Assembly (NCBI GenBank): GCA_942486035.1 | Contig: CALNXK010000046.1 | Span: forward strand, 722,501-786,500 | Origin: Porites lobata | Taxonomy: Eukaryota > Cnidaria > Anthozoa > Scleractinia > Poritidae | Direction of reading: 5' to 3' | DNA length: 64,000 nt | Position numbers and translations under genes: made by a program | Notes under the pieces: model-generated | Databases searched by the model: none | What the model saw: only the letters and a program-made list of their open reading frames with translations | What the model was told of the DNA's origin: nothing | Part shown: piece by piece, positions 1-13,100 of the stretch | How the letters are laid out: every line of letters begins with the position of its first letter | Numbering within the stretch: the first letter of the stretch is position 1

Positions 1-3000
1 GGAAAATATTTGTTGCTGTTCAGTAATGATGCTGCTCCATCCAGAGTATGCCTTGTGTAGTCGATAGCTGGACACTGTAAACAAAAGAGACCATAACTAT
101 GTCCATTGTGTAACTATGATTGTCTCTTAGAGTCAGTTTGTGGTGCAACCGTTTTCTCGGGGTGGGTGAGACAAGAATTTGCCTGTATGTTTTTCTGTGA
201 TGGACAATGTCAGTGTAAGAAGCAGGGAGGACAAAAGTAAAAGTAAATTGCAGTGAAAGTTTCAATTTAATATGTACAACTGTAATATTGTCCAATTAGG
301 GACGGACCATTAGAAAACTTATGGTGGGGGGGGGTGGGTGAAATAGAAAAAAAATATTCGTGCAAGGGAAAATTAAATGAAAAAAATTCATGCACGCCAA
401 TTAATCCTAAAAAATATTCATGCTATGGCCTAAAAAAATTCATTCAAGGAATTTGATAATGAAAAAAAATTCCTGCCACTCGAAATTCCCCCCCCCCCCA
501 TAACTTTTCTAATGGTCCGTCCCTTAAAGGTGTGATCTGAGATACCACATACTGATTGGATAATTTATCATTAGTAATAACCAAAGGTTACGGAATACAG
601 GCGACAAGGATCGAATTTCAAAACACTTTTGCGCCAGCACTATGCTTTGCATGAGTTTCACATGATAAATGGTCAGAACACACGTGATCAGATTACGAGT
701 GACAGAAGGTCCAAATGCAGGTGATCAAATTGCATTTTGTACATTGACCCCATTCAATTTTCGTGGAAGTCCAAACGAATTCTGGCTACAAACATGCCAT
801 GCTTGCGTAATAGCAACCAGGAGATTAGGATAGCAGACAACAACAAGGCTGTAAGTGTAGCTGTAAGTACTGTAGCTGGCTACTACGGTAAAATCAGCTA
901 CTTTCGCTGACAGAACAGCTACTTAAAACCTTAATGACTGCCCTCTACTACTGATGTCTTTCACTGGATCGAAAAATCTCAACTCTATTTCTATAAAAAC
1001 AAGTGGTAGCATACACAATTGTAAGTTGGATGAAAAAGTATTAGAGACTGGTCTTATTATAATAAATTATTATGACTAGCTCTTTGGCACAAGTGGCTGT
1101 GATGCGATGTGTTTTACATCGTACCTCAAGCAAACTATAAAATGATGTTGGATGAATTTGCAAACATGGAAACCTCTGTCTACATGAAAAAGGTCTATAA
1201 TGTACATTAGAAATAACATAATACAGTAGGGTTTACTTCTCTGGGAGTCTTGTGTGCAGCGCACAGAAATATCCACTGCTCTGTGGCTGTCATTTGAGTA
1301 CAAGTTGCAGGAGTACAGTCAGTCTAAAGAAAAAAAACACACAAACAATAGTGGTTTCTAAAACTGCTACAGATTGAACATACATGTTCATGAACATAAA
1401 AATGCTACATGATAAACTTAATTAACCGGCAGAAATTGACTCAAATTTCTGAAAAATCACTGCATACTCCATTTATGGCAGATGCAACTTTCAATTAGCA
1501 TTTTCAATACAATAATTGTAAAATATAATTGTTGTGACAGGTGAGAATTTATTGTAAAGTGCTTTTGCAAGCTGTACATTTAAATTTGAAAAAGTACTTG
1601 CTACATGTATATAGGGTGACTCTGATCTTTCACACTAAGACACGTGATGTGATACATGTAGTAAACAGGATTTTAACTAAGGGATGAAGGCTGTGGATTT
1701 TCCCAAGTCGCTAAGACTGTAATCCCTGAATACACATACTGTTGAAAAGGGAACAAAAAGGAAAATAGTGCCAAACATTTTTCCTTACTTCTAACCCTTT
1801 TTAAAGGGTTACAGCAGTGATCATATTGGCGTGAACACCTAAAATATGTCTGGAATGTTTATTGTGATGTAACCAATCACAGACGAGATCATCACACCAC
1901 AGAAACCACAGGCAACGAACGGTTTCCTATCTGTCACGGAACAAAATAATTATTTTCATTTTGTTTTAACATTCAGTCTTTTTACAAGTAAACAATTGCT
2001 TTTCCTTCTTATTTGTTTACAGTATTTGCTATAATAGCGAAGAATACAGGTTTGAGTGATTTTGAAATAAATTACAAAGCCGATGTGCCGGGCCTACGAA
2101 CGTGACGGTTTGGCACGCGAGTTTTCAAACTTTTTGTAAAGATCAAAATCGGTAGTTACGCCTGATCGTAGGTAGTAGATTGTAGTTCGAAGGTTCAATT
2201 GTTAGTTCACACAAATCGAATCCCCTTGTTCTACAAAAAAATATTAGCAAGGATTGTGCTATCAGAAACGAAAACATCACGATGGTTCGTTTTTTATTCT
2301 CTTCACGTGATATGTCGTTACATGGAAAGCTGGTCGCCGTCGCGTCACATTGGCTTCTAAAACTTTTCTGTCTAAAATCGAACGATGTACTGGATGCGGT
2401 CCTCGGCACTGATCTTCGGGAACAGCGGTGTTTTAAAGTCCTAATAAGGCAGTTTGTATCCTTAAACAAAACGAAAATAATTTGTTCCATGACCAATCGG
2501 AAACCGTTCGCTGCCTGTGGTTTCTGTGGTGTGAAGATCTCACCTGTAATTATTGGTTGCAACATAATAAACATTCCAGACATATTTTAGGTGTTCACGC
2601 CAATATAATCACCACTGTAAAAGTCCCGTGAGTGATGAAAATCAATTTTTTTTCCTAACGATATCAATACATAATCAAGAGAAAATGTTGTGAGAATATA
2701 TAAAGCAATAACTTCATGGAAAACACTTTGATCTTCAAACAAATTCTCCCAACTAATTCACTGAGTGAATGTACAGAAATCAGTCTTGTGAATTTGTAGT
2801 TGGATATTGGGGCTTAAAGAGTTAAACTTTCTACTAGCATTGCTTAGGTTAATAATAGTAATGATTAATTATTAATTACCTGAAGTTTGACAGCTAGTCC
2901 ATTGAGTTCCATGCAAAACTGTCTGAGATGTTCATATTTCCACACTCCCTCATCTTGTCCTTCTGGTGATTCTAAGATGGCATCTATATTGGTGAAATCT

Positions 3001-6000
3001 GCTCTGATCTGTTGCTGAATATACTAAAAAAAATAATGAAAATGCAGGGATGTCACTATGATTTTAAGTTGCAGGGTAAATAAAACAAGTAGGTGGGAAT
3101 AAAAAAGTGAGGGATGACAGAGTATCTTGCATGGCCTTATTCTTGCATTTTTGATCAAGCAACTGATTTAAGGGCATTAAACTTTGCAAAGCAGTCACTG
3201 TCAAAATTATTTGAATTTGTAAAGATAAACAGACAAAAACAAAAAACAAACAAACTGGAACAGATGAAAGTGATACATTTCTGTGATAGGTAAAATGTCA
3301 GTGAACGGATTCATAACCATATTAATTGACATCATCATTATCATAACCATTTTATTTGATAAAGCAGGTTACAAATAATTATTATACACGTAAGGTAGCT
3401 GACATGAACGCACAGGATTTTAAGGTTGACCACACTACTTTGGTCTATGAGAGATGCTTATTTGAGAGTAGGCATCTAATTATAGATCATTTACAGTAAT
3501 ATTGAGCTAAGAGAATGACAGTTAAAATGGGTGAACTGGAGATGTGGTTTGTTTTGAACAGTCACACCATGCTGTAAGACTTAATCAACAAAAAAAATAG
3601 GTCAGCAATACACTGCACCACTGTACAAGCAAAGTTTCATTCCCTTATTGTGTTCCATGCTAGCAGAGGGTTCTTTTTTCTGGCATTAGGTGGCAACATC
3701 TCTTTTCCCCCGGCCCGCTGAATACCAAGAAAAGAAGCCTCTGCTAGTAAACTACCCTTTGTGGATTGTGGAAATAAAAATAGTAATTCACAGCTCTTTG
3801 GTCACCTGCTGGACAGCTAATGTACTATCCATCTCCTCGAAAGGTTCATCAGGCCACCCATACATGTCCTGTTGAAAAGAAACAGTCATCACAAGCATTA
3901 CTGTGAGCCATAAAAAAAAGAAAAAATACTGTAGTACATGTATTTTTAATTAAAATTATTATTAGACTTTAAAGTAAATGATGACCAGGGATCGAGTAGT
4001 CTCCCTTGCAGCTGTTTTAAGTGTCGTTGTGTGACAACATTAGCAACGGCTGTGAGGGAGACTAAGGATAAAGTTGTGATGGTTTTGACAAGGCTGCTGA
4101 TTATGTGGTAGTGCTTGAAAGTAAATTGAACATGAGATATAACCTCAACACAGAATTCACCATTTTGAAACCTTTTATGCTTCTTTTTCGCCAGTGATGA
4201 TCAGTGCATTATTTCATAGGGAAGCATAACCCTCTATTTCAGTTCTCAGATTTCCGTCAGCAAGAGATAGTTTTTTTTGTAATCCAATGGGAATGACTCC
4301 TTTGCAGCTGACATCATGGTGGCCATGCTGGTGGACACAGAACAAAAGTGTTTCCCTCTCCTCTGGGAACTAAACTCTTTTTCCGTGAAAATTCTACGCA
4401 GACAGTTTTAATGTTTTGTAAGTGTATGTCACTGACTAAAAGAACATCATTCTCCTGTTCACCACACAGGAAATGGCATAGTCAAATAACCAATTGTAAT
4501 TTCAGTAATGATTTTATGTGTTTGAGGAATCATAACCTTGGTTTGCCCAGGCTTCACCAAGTCATCATATCATTTTGTCAGGCACAGGAATCATAACCCT
4601 GGTTTTTAAAGGCTTTATGAAATCATTTGAGGAATCATAACCTGTGTTGTCATAGCTAAGAATCATAACCACGATGTTGCAAGACTTATTAAATCATTTG
4701 AGGAATCATAACCCCCACTATCGCATTGTTAAAATCAAAGTATCACTCATTGTAGCTTGAGAGTATACTGTCAGTGGAATCATACCCCCCCCCCCCTCCC
4801 CCAAATTAAAGAATTTCCCAAATCCTTTCATTTCAGATATGTGAATATACAGGAAATCATCGCAATGATTTTTGCTTTTGTTTATTTGGGTCTTAAAATT
4901 ATGTTCAGATACATTTTTTTTTCAAACATTTCCCTTTTTAATAACTTGATTTGAAAAATGCTTGGTGAACTGAAGTAACATAAGCAAAATTCCAGAGTCT
5001 CCCCACAAATTGCACTGTGAAGTGTGCGGATCAAAAATAATCCAATATGGAAAAATAACAATACACAAGGAATCAGTGTAGATAACAGCTGTCCGAGAAA
5101 ACGTAAGTTTAATGGCGATGTTATATATACAAAACAATGTTGTCTGAATGTTAATAAAAGATAATCAAGTTCGTGTTTAAATTAATAAACATTAATAGAC
5201 CAGTGAAATCCAATTAATAATGAACAAATATCAATAAACAATGTAAAATAACAAATTTGTTTTTTGCTGCAATGCGCCAAATTGCGCGATTGTGGCAATC
5301 CTTACTATTGTGTGACAATGTTTGCGTTAATTGATTTGACTCAAGTTGAAAAATTTTTGGTCGACCAAAGGGGAGAAATTGCTCCTTCGAGAAGGGATTT
5401 TTGACGAAATATACATGGAAGTGCAAAATCCAGAAGAACTTATGAAAGTGTTACACAAATGTACTTGATAATCCTTCTGCTAAAAGCCAGTTGAATTCAT
5501 TTGTTGAGCAAGCAATTATATCATGTCAGAATTAGAGAATTAAATAGGAGATCAAAACATATTCCCCTTGGACATCCTCTTTTTAGACTTACTAGTGAAA
5601 TCCAGTATTTACTCCTTAAGCCTGACAATATCAATAAACAAATTCTGCGAGACTGATCATGATATCCCATACATCTCATTATAGAAAATTTGATAGAGGA
5701 TCAAAACTTATTCCCTTCGGAGATGACTATTTCTATGAAAGTTCTCAGAACCTTCTCTCTTGATGACATATTGATATTGCCAGTAGGAACTGATTGACGT
5801 TCAGGGTCACTATTAGGAATTGTAAGGTTCAATACTTATATACATGTATATTATAAATTATAACCACTTCTCTCCCAGAATGGCATGCAATTGTCAAAAG
5901 TATCTGACAAAATTTTTAAATTTCATTCTGTAAAGTACTAAAAAAACAGATAGCGCCTAGAGTTATGCCAAAGAGGTTTCATTTGAATGGTCATACCACA

Positions 6001-9000
6001 GAATTTCATCAGCAGATTTTAAATCTAGTACAAGAGTCATTATTCATTCTGGGAATGAAGAGATAATTAATACATCATTCTGTTGTTGATCTACTGGTTT
6101 GTGTCAGTGACCTATACTAGATGGAACACTACACTTTGTGTTTTAAATTTCAATATTTTGCGTCAGCCTAAAATATTAATATTAGCTGGACTTTTGGGCT
6201 GCTATTCAAGGAACCTGAGTGATGCGGGAATTCAAATCCCATATAAAATGACATGATGCTCAGTATATAACAAATTAGAGTGAAATCCCTAAAAGAGGAC
6301 AATGCGGGTTTGATTCAGGCTTGAATTGAATCCTTACAGAGACTTATAATAAACTCCAACACATTTCATCAAATTATATAGACATAATTAATTTCTTTAC
6401 CCACAACATCAAGCAGTGCCTGTATGGGTAAAAATATTGGTTATTTGTCCTAAACACCCTTATGCGGTGCGATCAAAGCCAGGGTTATCTCCTACCTGTC
6501 CCAGATTCTGGGATATACATGACCAGACCTGCCAGGGTCTCTCGACGGGTAGGAGAAAAAACCTGGGAACGAGATTGGATCAAAACCTGTAAATCCAACA
6601 CCTAAATAATCAAGCATCCCTATCAATTTTATTATGGGAGTCCACACTCATCCACAAGGATAAATCCTTTTATTGGAATTAGGACTGCAGATAGACCGTA
6701 AAAGTCAGTAATTTTTCACTGTGTTTGAATTTCATGTCTAATAATTAGGCACTCTGTTTATCCACAAAAGAATTCAAAGGCTAATATTGCTTCCTAATTA
6801 ATCTCCTAGGATGTTCGTACAATAAACCATTTGATTGCACTATGGGACAATTCCAAAACATTGAATCATTTGAGACTTTACTGATTGTATTAAGAGAAAC
6901 AGCACAGTCTTTTAAAGACAACCAAAGAATAATTTAGACCGAACCTTTCAAATAAGATCCTTTAATGGACCAAAAAATGTCTATTTTAATATTGCCAGAT
7001 CTGCCAACTCTCACAATTCTGGCTTCAAAGACTCTCATGATTTTTCACTTGTCTCATGGCCCCACAACAACACTCCCAATCTCATGTTTTTTGGGGGAGA
7101 TATCTTTCTGAAATGAAATGTTACCTTGTTGAATATAAAACAGAAATTCTGTGGGGATGCTAGTGCCAGTGTTTAACCTTAATGGGGCTTTGTAACATTT
7201 TAGCCACGAATTGGCAGGTCTGTATTGCTATCTCTTACACATGTAGCCTCACTTACACTGTCCTTAATCAGTAAAATCTCCCTGAAAGAGAAATGGTGAT
7301 GAGTCAACAGCCATAGATAAACTATCCTCGGTCTCCACCAGTGAGGAGCGCAGTGCCCCAGCAGCCACCATGAGGTTGCTGCGTTCACTTGATGGGCCCA
7401 AAGATAACTTACCTATGCTTGTTTGAGGCTTTCTAGTTAATGCTAGCCTGCCCTCTTTTGTTGTGCACGTAAGGCTGCATCAGCAGTAGATGTTGTACAG
7501 CACCTCAGAGGGGTCAGACTAGCTGATGGAGCCTTAGCTGCTGGCAGTGGAACATTCTCTTTTTGCCAGCTCCATCAGGTCTTTGACAGACACTTGCTGA
7601 CTGGGTGCCTTATTACCACTAAGAAGAGCCAGCAGGCGACTTCCCCTGCGTTGATTTTCCTGGCTGTTTTCCTGCCTCTCTCCAAACTGATCTTGCGTTT
7701 CAGGAGAAGGTCAGAGCGTGCATCCTCATCCTCAGAATCGTAAACTACCACTTCCTTTGCTTCCACTGGGGCAATCGTACTTCTCAGCTCCTTTATCTCT
7801 TCACTGCTCAACTCCTCCCTTTCCAATGCTTTCCTTACTTCCCTGTCTCTCTTTTCCTGGAAGTTAACATTTTGGTACATTTATGAGACATTGATTAATT
7901 GAAGCCATTGTGGAAAGAAAGGAACAGCGGTTTGTTAACAAATAATTATAATAGTTATAAATAATGATACAATAATAACAACTGGTCAGTGGCACTTCAG
8001 TAACTGTATAGCGAGGTTTTTCCAGAATCTATCCACATTCTTAGGATATGTCCTTTGAAATGCATGGAATGTGACACCACAAAGGCCCTGGTCCATCTGA
8101 TGTCAGTAATCACGTGAATTAATGCACATGCAAGTGATGCAACAATCATTAGTCAATTCGCAAGCACACGTAGTGTACACAAGTACATGTGCTAGGCACT
8201 TTAATAAGCTTACATTTATTTATGTGAATTCATTCAAATTTAATTTCTCACTAATCCCTGCGTTAATTATCTTAATCTGCCAGCTGTAAACAACCAGGCA
8301 GTGGAGAATACATTAATCCTGTCCCTCACTTGTCCTGGCATGAACACCCTACCTCGATATCCCTCCATTCACTTTCCCTCATCTAAGCCATTTGAGTATG
8401 AAAAAAAAAAATATAGTATAATCCTACCATTGTTAGACGGTTCCTTTTGTTAAGAAACCGCTGTCTCCTTCTTTTCTCCTTGTCTGCCTTAATTTGAGCT
8501 TGGTGTCTTTGACTCCTATAATATCTTTTAATCCTTTTTCCAATAATGCTTCTTGTTGGTAATGACACACCACTTGATGACATCATCTCTCTTACATACT
8601 CGACCATCTCAGTTCTCACAGAGTCTTGAACATCTGACCAAGGCACTGTTACGAATTTTAAATTATTGCCGTTAGCACAAATAGAATATAAAACAGTCAA
8701 TACACCCCACTCGAGTAACATCAACTGATAATAAATTAAATTTAATATATGGACAATACGTGTTCCCAACTTCAATTTTCAAACTAAACACACACAAAAC
8801 ATCCGACTTCTTAACTAACATTTAAGATGCAAATATTCTTTCAGGATTCAGTTATACATTTGATTTCCTCCCACTATATCTACTGGTAATAAATTATAGG
8901 AAGAATAAGGTTGTCTAATTATACCTTCTCCTGGATTAATTTGATCCTTGAATTCAAATTCAAATGCATCTCGTGTAATGTCCTGTGAAATATTTCAACA

Positions 9001-9995
9001 AGAGCATATCTGTTGAATTATAATTAAGTCAACATGTAATATGGAAGGGTCTCACTGTATTCTTACAAATCTCAGCCACATAATTTAATATATGTTGTGC
9101 TCATTATAAGTGGAAGGAAATATCACTGAGTCAATTAAATGGTTAATATATTTTTTGCGATATGTGGATCTATAGGTAGATTATGTTTTCCCTATTATTC
9201 AGATTTGCCTCAAAACCCAATATATGAAATAAAAATGCACCTTGTTCATCTTTTTTATTATTATTTTTGAAGCAATTAGGGTAGTATTTTTTATGGTTTC
9301 ATTACATTTTATAATGATATGAATATAAGATATTATATTAACCCTCGGACGTACAAGCAAATTCATACCCCCATCCCATCCCCAGAGTTTTTGATACGTT
9401 GCAGTATTTTGTAACGATATTTTACCTTTGGTGGAAAGCCTTTCATCTTCTCTACAAGATGAGGTATATTTTATGGGTGGTGGTGCTGCTGGGGGCCTGT
9501 GACGTCACCAACAATGGTTGCCATCTTGGTTGCAATCTTGGATTTTACCAATGATTAGAAATCAGGTTAAAATCGTGAGAAATGGTGATTTTTTTGTGCT
9601 TCAGATGAAAAATAACACACAATTAAGCACTTTGTATGATTTTGGCCACAAGATTTAGTTATTTTTGAAAAAGTTGGAAAAAAAATGTACTTTCACTCAA
9701 AAATGGCTTGACCACCTCTTACTTGATGTCATATCTCGTAACCATAGAAATGGACCATGACCAAAAAATTAAACTTGACTGAAAATATGTGCGAGGGATG
9801 AACGAATAGCTACTGAAAAGATCCTCTGGGAGAAAACCTTATGGGCAGGGGTGGCATCCAACTCCCCGCCGTTGTAACGTCCGAGGGTTAATGAGTTTTA
9901 TAGATTTATTTTGTCACAAATTATTGAATTATTTATTAATTGGATTTTTGTATGTAAATTTGAAAATGTGTATGTACTGTAGTTCTTTGTGTCCC

Positions 9996-10032
<37 letters not shown>

Positions 10033-10076
10033 CGCTGTGAAGGGTATGGTTTTCAAGCAGTTTACTCTAGGATAGA

Positions 10077-10110
<34 letters not shown>

Positions 10111-13100
10111 GTATCATTTTTCAGGAAACTGAGCAGTTGGTTGAAGATTTTATCTAGACTAGGTAAACAGCTACTCTAGGATAGGGGGATTTGGGGAGTT
10201 TACTCTAGTATAGGGTAGCAAAATTCAGCTGAACTAGCTCTGGTATAGGTTAAGGGTTCCAGGGTCCCAGTGGCACATCCCCACCCAGAAATTCCTAAAG
10301 TACCCCCCCCCCCGGGTTTGTGTCATACAAGGTTTTCAGTTCATAACATTTTTTAATCTATGAAATAATGACAGAAGGACTTCAGTTGCAGACTGTAGAG
10401 GACCGAACTTTGAACAAGTGATTTTAGTGCCCTACCCGACTCCAAAAAGCGCTCAAATTTGTGCCCCCAACTGAGTCAGATCAGTTACAGAGTTTATTTT
10501 AAAAAAGTAGCTCACAGGATATATTAAAAGTGGATTGGCCATACACTACATAGCGTGAAAATCAAGTAAAATGTCCCGTCGAAATATACATCTGAAAGAT
10601 GCAGCTGACGTCAACAAATGTCCTAGTATATAGTTTTTTCCCCCAAAAGCTAGCGTTTAAGCAAATTGTAACATTTGGCTTTTACTTACCAGTGGTACAA
10701 CTTTTGACGGTGCAGGTGACTAGAGGAAAACAAAGGGGAAGAATTTTTGTCAATTAAGTGTTGTCATGAAACCACTTAATTAATTATCAAACAAACCCGC
10801 AACAAAAAACAACACACTTAACTTACGTGACTTTTCGCAATTGCTTGCTCAACAAAGGAATTCAACTGGCTTCTAGCCGACGGATTATCGAGTAACACTT
10901 TCATAAGTTCTTCTGGGTTTTGTACTTCCATTTTTCGCCAAAAATCCCCCTTTGAAGGAGCAATTTCTCTCCTTGCGTCCATCGAAAAATTTCAACTTGC
11001 GTCAAATTAGCGCAAACATTGTCACGCAATAATAAAGCTCGCCACATTCGCGCAATTTGGCGCTATCTCGCGAAAAAGGAGCACCAAAATATCCAGCAGA
11101 TCGTACATGTATGACAAACCAAAGAATTAAATACAGATTATTTAAGTTAGTTCAGAATGGCAGATTATCAGACGTGTTTCTGCCCCGAATGCCGAGGTTG
11201 CTTGCGCTCAAGACGGACTGTTTTCAGACATCGGAACCTTTATGGATTAGATCGGTACACGGAGAACATCAAATGCAGCGGGCAGCCATCTAAAAAAGCC
11301 AAATTTTCCAATTTAAGGACATCAGAGATACCAGGTAAGTCTTTTCTTCTATTGATAGCACTTTGTCGATTTAAATACATATGTATGCCGCGTAAATCTT
11401 CAACTGGGAAAACTTACTGGGAAAAGTAGATTTGGGACTGGACTTGAGGAATTTGGAATTCAAAATCGCGGATTTGCAATCAAGGAATATGGACCATTCG
11501 GCAAAATAAGTCAAAAAAAGTTAATTTAATTGGAAAAAGCAAATGGATTTGATTGAATTACAACGGAATTTTTAACTTCACATGATGGTGCATTTCTATT
11601 TTTTTTGTATCTTATTTCTTCAAGATGCCGCTGGTCAGCCAGCTGGACATGACAACCCTCCCTCTATTGACATCAAATCTGGGTCATGTGAGGTGAATGT
11701 CACTAATGATGCTCACACTCTTATTGGTGAGTCACATCAAGAAGTACTTTTATTACAAGAAATGATTTTAGATTTTTCTAGAAAGTAGGTATGATAGAAG
11801 GGCTTGAATTCTCTTTTCCTGGACATTACTGTCAGTTGTCTTTGTGCTACTTTCAGCCCTGGATATAACACTAACTCTGGCTTCTGAAAGTCAGCAAATT
11901 GACTCCTAAATACGGGGAAGAGGAGGGAACTTCTCAGTTGTTTTTAGCATAAGATACAGAGGCAGATCCAGGATTTTTTTTAGGAGGGGGTGCACTCGTC
12001 TCTTTCTCTACTTCAACACCAATAAACTACATAGTTTTTTTTGCAGAATACCAGTTGTATTAGAAAACCGCAGGTCATCTCAGGGGATGGGGGTGCACAC
12101 CCCCTTCACCCTCCCCCTAGATCAGCCCCTGAGATATATGTTACAAGTCAATCAAATTCAGCTGAAAAAATTTCAACCTAATATGATAGGTTGATTCTCA
12201 ATTTCCTTTGTCTCCAAACCCTAATTCATGTGAATAATATATTATTGGGGCTAGGAGACAAAGGAAACAGACAATATGTACCTAGATAGAAAAATTTAAC
12301 CTGAACTTAATTTTGACATGTATTGTGTATACATGATCGTCAAAGAAAAAAGAAAGTCAACTTTAAAAGAGGCACAGTTTATATATTTTTTTTTTCATCT
12401 TTGGTCTTATAATTATGTATAGCCCCATTGGGAAAATAGAGTTTCATCCCCACTTAATACTCTTTATGCTTCTGAGACAGCAGTCACCATAGTATTTAGT
12501 ATTTAATTCAGGAATAAACACACAAAAACATACCGACGTACCATTTCCAAAGCTTACATTTCAGCTTTATTTTTTTATAACAGTCATATGCAACATTTTT
12601 TATTACTTGCAAACTTAATCGAAAAACAATAACATTCAAGTTTGACTTGGATATTTTAATGTTGCAATTAAGACCACTCAGTTTAATAATAATTAATTAC
12701 TTATTAATATAATATATTATTACTCCTCCTCAAAATATGTTTTGTTTTCTACATCAAAAAATAATGAAAACATAGACTCATTGCTTGAGAACATCTAATT
12801 GCCAGTATTCTTAGCAGCCACCTTAAATGTTGGATTTTGTTTGCTCCAGGTGAAGTTCAAGGATCTGTGATAGACATGACATGTAGCAATAATAACATCA
12901 GTGCTGAGGAAACTAAAATGCAAATTTATTCAGGTATATTTTTTATCAATACCTTTATCATGAATTTTACTGAATCAAAACAACCTTACCAGTATATAGT
13001 GAGATAAATCTTAAAAGCAATGCCTATAATCCTTGCTAGTAGGAGAATTCCGATGTAAAAGTGACAGGCCAGGTATTATTTTGGGTGCCTTGAATTAGCC

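Noticed and set aside
2143..2583. 146-codon open frame on the minus strand (and 102 codons on the plus strand)
   Set aside because: It lies wholly inside a foldback element with long inverted arms and shows no protein similarity I recognise; overlapping frames on both strands are expected there.
4527..4790. CRISPR array
   Set aside because: The GAATCATAACC units are irregularly spaced, degenerate and lie in an animal intron; there are no cas genes.
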